Part shown: positions 1 through 5,607 of the stretch, piece after piece
Position numbering within the stretch: position 1 is the first letter of the stretch
How the letters are laid out: each line of letters opens with the position of its first letter
DNA from: Pseudomonadota bacterium
GTDB lineage: Bacteria > Pseudomonadota > Alphaproteobacteria > Acetobacterales > Acetobacteraceae
Assembly: GCA_021807975.1 (NCBI GenBank)
Contig: JAKBCJ010000286.1
Coordinates: 1 to 6,372, forward strand
Direction of reading: 5' to 3'
DNA length: 6,372 nt
Made by a program: the position numbers and the translations under genes
The notes under the pieces: model-generated
Told to the model about the DNA's origin: nothing
What the model saw: only the letters and a program-made list of their open reading frames with translations
Databases searched by the model: none

Positions 1-280
1 CATCCAGTTCGTCGTTGGCATCCGCCAGCCCGGCCAGATCGCGCTCATCAATGATGGCCGTGGCGAAACGCGGCTCAGCGAAAATCATCACCCCGGCGGC
101 GGACTGGATCAGGTGGGCGCAGGTCCGCGAACCCACCACCAGAAAGAACGCATCCTGTATTTTCCGATGCAACCAGATAATCCCGGTCAGGCCGCAGAAC
201 ACTTCCCGTTGCCCGCGCTGACGAAGGATCGTGCGTTCAGCGGCAAACTGGTCCGCGGGCAGCGCGGCGGTTCCGGTCAT
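1..280 (-). CDS. bchN: Light-independent protochlorophyllide reductase subunit N, BchN (5' part; truncated by window edge)
   Basis: BchN pairs with BchB to form the catalytic half of dark-operative protochlorophyllide reductase, a nitrogenase-like enzyme that takes electrons from BchL and reduces ring D of protochlorophyllide without light. The 93 visible residues start at ATG 280-278 and read through the left edge with no stop. The family is usually about 420-430 residues, so roughly a fifth is present. Recognisable blocks are REVFCGLTGIIWLHRKIQDA (25-44), VVGSRTCAHLIQSAAGVMIF (48-67) and the ERDLAGLADAN stretch (79-89). C29 and C54 sit 25 residues apart, like the first two NB-cluster cysteine ligands known in Rhodobacter BchN (C26, C51 from memory); the third would lie outside the window. 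The ATG overlaps the bchF TGA as ATGA, so the two genes are probably translationally coupled. Identity is firm. The rest of the gene and the downstream operon (typically bchB, bchH, bchL, bchM) cannot be seen. Confidence 0.95.
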   Translation of the reverse strand, partial: MTGTAALPADQFAAERTILRQRGQREVFCGLTGIIWLHRKIQDAFFLVVGSRTCAHLIQSAAGVMIFAEPRFATAIIDERDLAGLADANDELD

Positions 281-786
281 GACGGATGACCCGCGACGCC
301 GGCCCTGGTCCACAGATGCTCCTGCAGCCGGGCGGCGCGAAGCTTCATCACGAACTGCGTGGCATTCACCAGATAAGATGCGTAAGCAGCCAGTGCGAGC
401 CACATCTGCCGTTCGGCATCGACCGCGCCGGAAAACAGTGCGATCAGGTATGTGGTATGCAAGGCCAGCACCAGCATGCTGACCAGATCTTCCCAGAAGA
501 AGGCCGGGGCAAACAGGTAACGTCCGAAGACATCCCGCTCCCAAATCGCGCCGGTCACCATGATAACGTACAGAACCACGGTCTTGACCAAAACCGACCC
601 GGTGGCGGCATAAAACCCCTGCCCGCTGGCAAGATAGCGCATCACCAGCATCAGGCTGATCAGGAAGACCGAGAACTGCAGCGGCGCCAGGATGCCCTGG
701 ACCATCGTCCAAGGGGACGCATCCCGGCGGCGGCGCTGGTCGGCGGTATAGAGCGGACGCCCCCGCACAGGGCTGGATTCATGCAC
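277..786 (-). CDS. bchF: 3-vinyl bacteriochlorophyllide hydratase, BchF
   Basis: BchF adds water to the C3-vinyl group of chlorophyllide a or 3-vinyl bacteriochlorophyllide, giving the 3-hydroxyethyl intermediate of bacteriochlorophyll a synthesis. It is a small integral membrane protein. From GTG 786 the product is 169 aa, the usual family size. Family blocks are RPLYTADQRRRRDASPW (10-26), VQGILAPLQF (29-38), KTVVLYVIMVTGAIWE (68-83), FGRYLFAPAFFWEDLVSMLV (87-106) and NATQFVMKLRAARLQ (141-155). Hydrophobic segments lie at about 30-52, 63-82, 100-120 and 127-147, fitting a four-helix membrane protein. The start is uncertain. GTG 786 gives the expected N-terminus but has no good Shine-Dalgarno. 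ATG 864 would add 26 residues of unfamiliar sequence, also lacks a Shine-Dalgarno, and lies inside a candidate PpsR site. The stop overlaps bchN (ATGA). Function is secure; the start is moderately supported. Confidence 0.93.
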   Translation of the reverse strand: MHESSPVRGRPLYTADQRRRRDASPWTMVQGILAPLQFSVFLISLMLVMRYLASGQGFYAATGSVLVKTVVLYVIMVTGAIWERDVFGRYLFAPAFFWEDLVSMLVLALHTTYLIALFSGAVDAERQMWLALAAYASYLVNATQFVMKLRAARLQEHLWTRAGVAGHPS

Positions 787-848
787 CCGACGGCCCGCGG
801 CTGCCCCCCAGGGACACCCGTCCACCGCGCCGATCGCTCGGCTGATGA

Positions 849-873
849 TGTCAAACGTAAACATTGATTGACA
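849..873. promoter_or_regulatory. Inverted repeat TGTCAA-N13-TTGACA, candidate PpsR-type site upstream of bchF
   Basis: The plus strand carries TGTCAA at 849-854 and TTGACA at 868-873. The 18-mer at 856-873 (cgtaaacattgattgaca) fits CGT-N12-ACA, one base off the known PpsR/CrtJ consensus TGT-N12-ACA. Its ends match those of the 18-mer at 1073-1090 (CGTAAAC...TTGACA). It lies 63 nt beyond the preferred bchF start and would overlap the alternative ATG 864, which argues for the downstream start. Assignment to PpsR is inferred from the motif and the presence of ppsR two genes away. Confidence 0.45.
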
Positions 874-994
874 AGATCGAGAGTTCGCGGTGGGGTTCCA
901 ACCCAAGCGGGGACACATCATCGCGTCCACCCCGCAAAATGAATGTCAACCTATCCGGGCCAACAAGGAATCGAACGGCTTTGCGGTGTTTCAT
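851..994 (-). CDS. Possible 47-aa leader ORF upstream of bchF (unrecognised)
   Basis: ATG 994-992 is preceded by a strong Shine-Dalgarno (GGGAGG at 1005-1000, 5 nt spacing), clearly better than any in front of bchF itself. The ORF runs 47 codons to TGA at 853-851, 64 nt before the preferred bchF start and overlapping the alternative start (864) by 14 nt. The product begins MKHRKAVRFLVGPDRLTF and ends LSILSINVYV. It has a basic N-terminus and no clear membrane helix, and I recognise no family. Third-position GC is only about 60%, well below the neighbouring genes, and it uses codons such as AGG, CTT and TTG that are uncommon around it, so it may be chance. If real, it could be a leader peptide coupling translation to bchF, with its promoter near 1057-1090. 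Confidence 0.2.
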   Translation of the reverse strand: MKHRKAVRFLVGPDRLTFILRGGRDDVSPLGLEPHRELSILSINVYV

Positions 995-1032
995 CTCGCC
1001 CTCCCCTGCGCAAGATGCAGCCTGTAATCGGG

Positions 1033-1062
1033 AGGCTAGGGCGGGCACGAACCGACTGTCAA
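1033..1062 (-). promoter_or_regulatory. Tentative leftward promoter toward bchF-bchN
   Basis: On the minus strand a perfect TTGACA (1062-1057) is followed after 18 nt by TAGCCT (1038-1033), which matches TATAAT at three of six positions. The transcript would begin near 1026, placing the strong Shine-Dalgarno at 1005-1000 about 20 nt into the leader. The -35 is the left arm of the 34-bp inverted repeat, so it would be under operator control. The weak -10 keeps this tentative. Confidence 0.25.
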
Positions 1063-1090
1063 GCATTCAGTACGTAAACCAACCTTGACA
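1057..1090. promoter_or_regulatory. 34-bp inverted repeat, candidate PpsR/AerR operator between bchF and aerR
   Basis: Perfect 7-bp arms TGTCAAG (1057-1063) and CTTGACA (1084-1090) flank a symmetric centre ACGT (1072-1075). Each half fits an 18-bp PpsR-like site with one off-consensus base: TGT-N12-ACG at 1057-1074 and CGT-N12-ACA at 1073-1090, meeting at the central ACGT. The arms also read as outward-facing TTGACA, the sigma-70 -35 consensus, so repressor binding could block both directions. The rightward copy has only a weak -10 (TGAACT, 1108-1113, 17-nt spacer) and would place the RNA start almost on the aerR Shine-Dalgarno, so that promoter assignment is doubtful. PpsR is the natural candidate ligand because it binds TGT-N12-ACA palindromes near photosynthesis promoters; this is inference. 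Confidence 0.55.
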
Positions 1091-1115
1091 TTCTACGAGC
1101 AAAGCGATGAACTAA

Positions 1116-1123
1116 AGAGGGAG
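1116..1123 (+). promoter_or_regulatory. Ribosome binding site of aerR
   Basis: AGAGGGAG lies 8 nt before ATG 1132. It is a good Shine-Dalgarno at normal spacing and fixes the aerR start. No internal start within the first 80 codons (for example the ATG of M80) has a comparable site. Confidence 0.7.
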
Positions 1124-1131
1124 AACGGGAG

Positions 1132-2055
1132 ATGGCCGGCGTGGAACAGGTCACCAACTCAATAGGGCAGGCTTACACCGAATCGTATGGGCAAAGCTGG
1201 GCCGACGGCCGGGAAGCTGGCGGTTCACCGTCAGATAGCGACGGCCGCGCCACGTTCACGGCACGAAGCCGCCGTGTTGCGCTGCTAAGCCGCGTGGTCG
1301 AGAAGGAAATCCTGCCCCGCTTGGCTCTCATCCGGGCATCGTCAGGGAACGACACCGCGCCCGCCCGTATGACAACGGAAAGCGACACACTCGAACTGGT
1401 CAGCCTGCTGCTTGGCGATCAGGACGACGGCGCGGGCACGTTCATCCACCTGTTGGAACTGCGCGGTGCGACTCCGTCATCGCTGTACCTTGGCATCGTC
1501 ACCGATGCGGCGCGCAGGCTGGGTCAGTTATGGGAAGACGACCGCTGCGATTTCGCCCGGGTGACGATCAGCCTCGGCCGCCTGCAACGGGTGGTGCGGG
1601 CTTTATCTCCACGCTTTCAGGCGGCAGCCGTCACACCGTCAACCCATCCTGACACGATCCTGCTGCTGCCCGCACCGGCGGAGCACCACACGCTGGGATT
1701 GGTCATTCTGTCGGAGTTCTTCCTGCGTGAGGGCTGGCATGTGATCGGCGGCCCGGTCGCGGCCGGTCTGGTGCCCGGAGGCTTCGACGCGGCGGCAACG
1801 GTGGGCGGGACATGGGTCGATATCGCCGGATTTTCCTTGGGCTCCACAAGCCGGGTCGAAGGTCTGACGGCGTGCATCAGTTCTGTACGGAAGGCGTCGA
1901 AGAACCGGTATTTGTTCGTCATGGTCGGCGGCCCGCTGTTTCTGGAACACCCCGAACTGGTCGCCCGGGTCGGTGCCGATAGCACCGCGCGGGATGCGGC
2001 CTCCGCGGTGCGCCAGGCACGCGGACTTCTGTCGATGAGGGCTGCCGCGGAATAG
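1132..2055 (+). CDS. aerR: AerR/PpaA-type cobalamin-binding antirepressor
   Basis: AerR (PpaA) is a cytoplasmic cobalamin-binding protein that, in Rhodobacter, interacts with the PpsR/CrtJ repressor and relieves or modulates repression of photosynthesis genes in a light- and B12-dependent way. The 307-aa product has a poorly conserved N-terminal 85 residues. A helical region follows with LGQLWEDDRCDFARVTISLG (130-149), typical of the helical cap of methionine-synthase-type B12 domains. The Rossmann-like B12 domain spans about 173-305: DTILLLPAPAEHHTLGLVIL (174-193), FFLREGWHV (196-204), GLTACISSVRK (244-254) and FVMVGGPLF (262-270). The B12 lower-ligand motif D-x-H-x-x-G appears as E184-x-H186-x-x-G189. 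No DNA-binding HTH is evident, as in the family. The start is ATG 1132 with a good RBS. It is the first gene of the rightward operon, 36 nt before ppsR and in the same frame, ending in TAG. Adjacency to ppsR strongly supports the call over a generic B12 protein. Confidence 0.9.
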   Translation: MAGVEQVTNSIGQAYTESYGQSWADGREAGGSPSDSDGRATFTARSRRVALLSRVVEKEILPRLALIRASSGNDTAPARMTTESDTLELVSLLLGDQDDGAGTFIHLLELRGATPSSLYLGIVTDAARRLGQLWEDDRCDFARVTISLGRLQRVVRALSPRFQAAAVTPSTHPDTILLLPAPAEHHTLGLVILSEFFLREGWHVIGGPVAAGLVPGGFDAAATVGGTWVDIAGFSLGSTSRVEGLTACISSVRKASKNRYLFVMVGGPLFLEHPELVARVGADSTARDAASAVRQARGLLSMRAAAE

Positions 2056-2091
2056 GGATTCCCGGATTCAATCGGAAGGACTCGGCGGATC

Positions 2092-3513
2092 GTGAAGGCG
2101 TTCAAGGCCCCGAAAACCGAGCTGGGGACGATCGATGCGGAAGCGGCTGCGTCGTTGATCGCGACGGCGGCGGATATCGCGTTGATCCTCGATTCAGCGG
2201 GCACCATTCGCGATGTGTCGATCGCTGACCGGTCCATGGTGGAGGATCTCGCCGCGCACGCGAACTGGCTGGGCCGATCCTGGGTTTCGACCGTTACCGA
2301 GGAAAGCCGCGCCAAGGTCGAACAGTTGCTGGCCGACGCCGCGTCCCGACAGGCACCGCGCTGGCGACACGTCAACCACCCGGCGGCGAGCGGCGCGGAT
2401 ATTCCCGTGTTGTATGCCGCCGTGCGGGCCGGCCAGCCGGGACGAATCGTGGCATTTGGCCGCGATCTGCGGGTGGTTTCGTCCCTGCAACGCCGCCTGA
2501 TCGACGCCCAGCAGTCTATGGAGCGCGACTATGCCCGAATCCGCCATGTGGAAACCCGCTACCGCCTGCTGTTTCAGATGGCATCGGACGCCGTGCTGAT
2601 CGTGGACGACGTCGCCCGCAAGGTTCTCGACAGCAATCCGACCGCCCGGCGGATGTTCGGCGACCCGGTGCAGCCCGGCAAGTCCTGGCCGCTGGACGTG
2701 TTCACCCCGGAAACCGCACGCGGGGTGGATTTGCTGCTGGCCGGCGTGCGGGCATCGGGACGGGCCGACGACGTGCGCGCCAGGTTGCGGGATGGCGACG
2801 CCGAGGCCGTGGTCAGCGCATCCTTGTTTCGCGATGAGGGCGGAACGTCCTGCCTTGTGCGAATCACCCGCCCTGCCGCCGAATCAGCCGGCGCGGCGCT
2901 GCCCAAGCTGAAGACCAAATTGTTGAAGCTGATGGAAAGCGCGCCGGACGGCTTCGTCGTAACCGGCGCGGACGGACGAATCATCACCGCCAATACCGCC
3001 TTCCTGGAACTGGCCCAGCTTCCCACCGAGGAGCAGGCGCGCGGCGAACCGCTGGCCCGGTGGCTTGGCCGTTCCGGTGTCGATCTGGACATCCTGATCG
3101 CCAATCTGCGCCAGCACGGGTCGGTTCGCCTGTTCGCCAGCATGATACGCGGCGAACTCGGGGAGACGGCGGAGGTAGAGATTTCCGCCGTCACCGTGAT
3201 GAACGGCGGCCAGCCCTGCATCGGCTTCGCCATCCGCGATATCGGCCGCCGGCTGCAACGCGAACCAGGGATCGCCGGCGCTCTGCCCCGGTCGCTGGAT
3301 CACATAACGGAACTGATCGGACGGGTCGCGCTCAAGGACCTGGTGCGCGAGGCGACCGACGTGATCGAGCGGCTGTGCATTGAGGCCGCGCTGACTGTGA
3401 CGGGCGACAACCGAGCCTCGGCAGCCGAGATGCTGGGGCTGAGCCGGCAGAGTCTTTACGTGAAACTCCGTCGCTATGGGCTGGGTGACCCCGAGGCCGC
3501 CGGTGCCGATTGA
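2092..3513 (+). CDS. ppsR: Photosynthesis gene repressor PpsR/CrtJ
   Basis: PpsR (CrtJ) is the redox-sensitive transcription factor that represses bacteriochlorophyll, carotenoid and light-harvesting genes under oxygen by binding paired TGT-N12-ACA sites. The 473-aa product is close to the usual length of about 465. Layout: N-terminal PAS-like domain (about 16-128; DAEAAASLIATAADIALILD at 15-34), Gln-containing helical linker (about 129-155; SLQRRLIDAQQSMERD), PAS1 (about 156-262), PAS2 (about 275-388) and a C-terminal Fis-type HTH (about 415-465; RASAAEMLGLSRQSLYVKLR at 441-460). C254 (in SCLVR) and C429 (in LCIEAAL) match the two cysteines implicated in redox control in Rhodobacter proteins. 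C376 in PAS2 is additional. The start is GTG 2092, with AAGGA at 2076-2080 about 11 nt upstream, slightly far; no in-frame alternative lies between it and the aerR stop. It sits between aerR and bchG in a tight operon, and candidate operators lie just upstream of aerR, suggesting autoregulation. Confidence 0.95.
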   Translation: MKAFKAPKTELGTIDAEAAASLIATAADIALILDSAGTIRDVSIADRSMVEDLAAHANWLGRSWVSTVTEESRAKVEQLLADAASRQAPRWRHVNHPAASGADIPVLYAAVRAGQPGRIVAFGRDLRVVSSLQRRLIDAQQSMERDYARIRHVETRYRLLFQMASDAVLIVDDVARKVLDSNPTARRMFGDPVQPGKSWPLDVFTPETARGVDLLLAGVRASGRADDVRARLRDGDAEAVVSASLFRDEGGTSCLVRITRPAAESAGAALPKLKTKLLKLMESAPDGFVVTGADGRIITANTAFLELAQLPTEEQARGEPLARWLGRSGVDLDILIANLRQHGSVRLFASMIRGELGETAEVEISAVTVMNGGQPCIGFAIRDIGRRLQREPGIAGALPRSLDHITELIGRVALKDLVREATDVIERLCIEAALTVTGDNRASAAEMLGLSRQSLYVKLRRYGLGDPEAAGAD

Positions 3514-3526
3514 GGATGTAATCATC

Positions 3527-4438
3527 ATGAACACTGCAACGGCACACCAGGCATTCCGGGGGGCCGCGAAGCCCAGCCGCCTGCCGGCAATGCTGGAACT
3601 GCTGAAGCCGATCACCTGGTTCGCCCCAATGTGGGCTTTTGGCTGCGGCGTCGTATCGGCGGGGGCGCCGCTGGCGGATCGATGGTGGGCGGTGATCCCG
3701 GGCATCGTCCTGGCCGGCCCCATGGTATGCGGCACCAGCCAGGCCGTGAACGACTGGTTCGACCGCCATGTCGATGCGATCAACGAGCCAAACCGCCCAA
3801 TTCCATCCGGCCGGCTGCCCGGGCGCAGCGGTCTGCATATCGCCATCGGATGGACCATCCTGTCATTACTGACCGCCGTGCCCCTGGGTGTCCGGGGGGT
3901 TGGCGCGGCGGTCGCCGGCCTTGCGCTGGCCTGGGCGTACAGTGCCCCGCCGTTGCGGCTGAAACGAAACGGCTGGTGGGGCAATGCCGCCTGCGCCGCC
4001 TGCTATGAAGGCCTGCCCTGGATCACGGGCGCGGCGGTGATCAGCCCATCGGGCATCGGCTGGCACATCCTCGCGCTCGCCGCTCTGTATAGCCTTGGTG
4101 CCCATGGCATCATGACTCTCAATGACTTCAAGTCTGTGGAGGGCGATCGGCGGACCGGGATTTTCTCCCTGCCCGTTCTGCTGGGGATCGAGGCCGCCGG
4201 CAGTGCCGCCTGCATCGCCATGGCACTGCCGCAGGTCGGGGTGATTGCGCTGCTGCTGTCGTGGGGCCTGGTCACCCGGGGCTTTGTCGTGTCCCTGCTG
4301 CTGATGGCGCAACTGCTGTTGATGGTCCGCCTGATGCGCGACCCCAAGGCGCAGGCCCCTTGGTACAACGCCACCGGCACGACGCTTTACGTGATCGGTA
4401 TGCTGGTATCGGCATTTGCCGTCAAGATGGTTCCATGA
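3527..4438 (+). CDS. bchG: Bacteriochlorophyll a synthase, BchG (UbiA-family geranylgeranyl transferase)
   Basis: BchG esterifies the C17 propionate of bacteriochlorophyllide a with geranylgeranyl diphosphate, the penultimate step to bacteriochlorophyll a, in the cytoplasmic membrane. The 303-aa polytopic product carries both UbiA-family Asp-rich motifs. The first is NDWFDRHVDAINEPNRPIPS (75-94), giving the N-D-x-x-D-x-x-x-D pattern and the NEPxRPIPSG signature of chlorophyll synthases. The second is LNDFKSVEGDRRTG (198-211) with D200, E205 and D207. YSAPPLRLKRNGWWGN (138-153) is also typical of the (bacterio)chlorophyll synthase branch. About seven to nine hydrophobic segments are apparent. 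The start is ATG 3527, with GAGGA at 3512-3516 overlapping the ppsR stop. An in-frame ATG at 3476 would add 17 unconserved residues and overlap ppsR by 38 nt. The stop overlaps the bchP start (ATGA). No pucC-like gene lies between bchG and bchP. Confidence 0.96.
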   Translation: MNTATAHQAFRGAAKPSRLPAMLELLKPITWFAPMWAFGCGVVSAGAPLADRWWAVIPGIVLAGPMVCGTSQAVNDWFDRHVDAINEPNRPIPSGRLPGRSGLHIAIGWTILSLLTAVPLGVRGVGAAVAGLALAWAYSAPPLRLKRNGWWGNAACAACYEGLPWITGAAVISPSGIGWHILALAALYSLGAHGIMTLNDFKSVEGDRRTGIFSLPVLLGIEAAGSAACIAMALPQVGVIALLLSWGLVTRGFVVSLLLMAQLLLMVRLMRDPKAQAPWYNATGTTLYVIGMLVSAFAVKMVP

Positions 4439-5607
4439 CCGACATCTACGATGCCGTCGTTGTCGGCGGCGGCCCGTGCGGTGCAACTGCCGCGAACCAT
4501 CTGGCCCGGGCCGGGCGATCGGTACTGCTGCTGGACCGGGCGGGCCGGATAAAGCCCTGCGGCGGCGCCATACCGCCCCGGCTGATCCAGGATTTCGGCA
4601 TTCCCGACGACCTGTTGGCCGCCCGGGTCACATCCGCCCGGATGATCGCGCCCTCCGCCAGGGCGGTGGACATGCCGATCGAAAGCGGTTTCGTCGGCAT
4701 GGTGGACCGGGCGGTGTTCGATGAGTGGCTGCGCGAGCGAGCCGCCGCCAATGGGGCGGTCCGCCGGACGGGTCAGTTCGAGGCTATCGGGCGCGACGCG
4801 GCAGGCAACGCGCTGGTGCGGTTCCGGTCGGCGGACGGGTCGCAGGACACGGTCGCGGCCCGGGTGGTCATTGGCGCGGACGGCGCGAAGTCCAAGGTAG
4901 CGGCACAATGCATCCCCGGGGCACGGGATATCCCGCACGTTTTCGCTTATCATGAGATTGTCCGCGCGCCCGCCGCCGGCTTCGACGGCACCCGCTGCGA
5001 TGTTTACTACCAGGGCCGCCTGTCGCCGGACTTCTATGGCTGGGTGTTTCCGCATGGCGAAACCGCCAGCGTCGGCAGCGGGTCGATGCAAAAGGGCTTT
5101 TCCCTGCGCCAGTCGGTCACCAATCTGCGGCAGGCGGCAGGTTTGGCGGATGCCGACACGATCCGCCGGGAAGGCGCACCAATCCCGCTGCACCCGATGC
5201 GCCGGTGGGATGACGGCCGCGACGTGATCGTGGCCGGGGATGCGGCCGGGGTGGTCGCCCCGGCCTCGGGCGAAGGCATCTATTACGCGATGGAGGGCGG
5301 GCGCCTGGCCGCCGGGGCCGCGGATGCATTCCTGGCCAGCGGCAACCCCGGGGTGTTGCGAAGCGCCCGCCGGCAGTTCATGCGCGCGCATGGACGGGTG
5401 TTCTGGATACTGCGTATGATGCAGTGGTTCTGGTATTCCAGCGACAAGAGGCGAGAGCGCTTCGTCAGCATATGCCAGGACGCCGACGTGCAACGGCTGA
5501 CGTGGGATTCCTATATGAACAAGCGCCTGACACGTAAAAACCCTGCTGCCCATGCGAGGATTTTCTTCAAGGACCTCGCCCATCTGCTGGGCCTGGTGTC
5601 CGCTTGA
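4435..5607 (+). CDS. bchP: Geranylgeranyl-bacteriochlorophyll reductase, BchP
   Basis: BchP is an FAD-dependent enzyme that reduces three double bonds of the geranylgeranyl tail to phytyl, the last step of bacteriochlorophyll a synthesis. At 390 aa it matches the family (about 390-400). The N-terminal dinucleotide-binding fold shows DAVVVGGGPCGATAANHLAR (6-25) with G11-x-G13-x-x-G16, followed by LLLDR (31-35) and the reductase block KPCGGAIPPRLI (40-51). Later FAD motifs are VVIGADGAKSKVA (144-156) and VIVAGDAAGVVAPASGEGIY (264-283), containing the G-D of the flavin-binding strand. FYGWVFPHGE (200-209) and FWILRMMQWFWYSSDKRRER (323-342) are also characteristic of the GGR/BchP group. The start is ATG 4435, overlapping the bchG stop; a longer reading from 4261 lies inside bchG and adds no conserved sequence. 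The stop TGA overlaps the tspO TTG start. No damage is visible. Confidence 0.96.
   Translation: MTDIYDAVVVGGGPCGATAANHLARAGRSVLLLDRAGRIKPCGGAIPPRLIQDFGIPDDLLAARVTSARMIAPSARAVDMPIESGFVGMVDRAVFDEWLRERAAANGAVRRTGQFEAIGRDAAGNALVRFRSADGSQDTVAARVVIGADGAKSKVAAQCIPGARDIPHVFAYHEIVRAPAAGFDGTRCDVYYQGRLSPDFYGWVFPHGETASVGSGSMQKGFSLRQSVTNLRQAAGLADADTIRREGAPIPLHPMRRWDDGRDVIVAGDAAGVVAPASGEGIYYAMEGGRLAAGAADAFLASGNPGVLRSARRQFMRAHGRVFWILRMMQWFWYSSDKRRERFVSICQDADVQRLTWDSYMNKRLTRKNPAAHARIFFKDLAHLLGLVSA

Noticed and set aside
286..867. 193-codon plus-strand ORF antisense to bchF
   Set aside because: His/Gln/Arg-rich composition of an antisense frame; bchF on the minus strand is unmistakable.
277..930. Longer bchF from ATG 930 (217 aa)
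   Set aside because: The extra N-terminus matches nothing expected for BchF, lacks an RBS and runs through the operator-like repeat.
1297..1371. Internal aerR starts (GTG near codon 56, ATG at codon 80) as a short AerR form
   Set aside because: Short AerR isoforms are known in Rhodobacter, but no Shine-Dalgarno precedes these codons here.
1617..2375. 252-codon minus-strand ORF across aerR and ppsR
   Set aside because: Ser/Ala/Arg-rich antisense frame spanning two solid plus-strand genes.
3476..3526. Upstream bchG start at ATG 3476
   Set aside because: Adds 17 unconserved residues and overlaps ppsR by 38 nt without an RBS; ATG 3527 has GAGGA upstream.
2884..3984. 366-codon minus-strand ORF antisense to ppsR and bchG
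   Set aside because: Shadow of two well-recognised plus-strand genes; no family resemblance or RBS.
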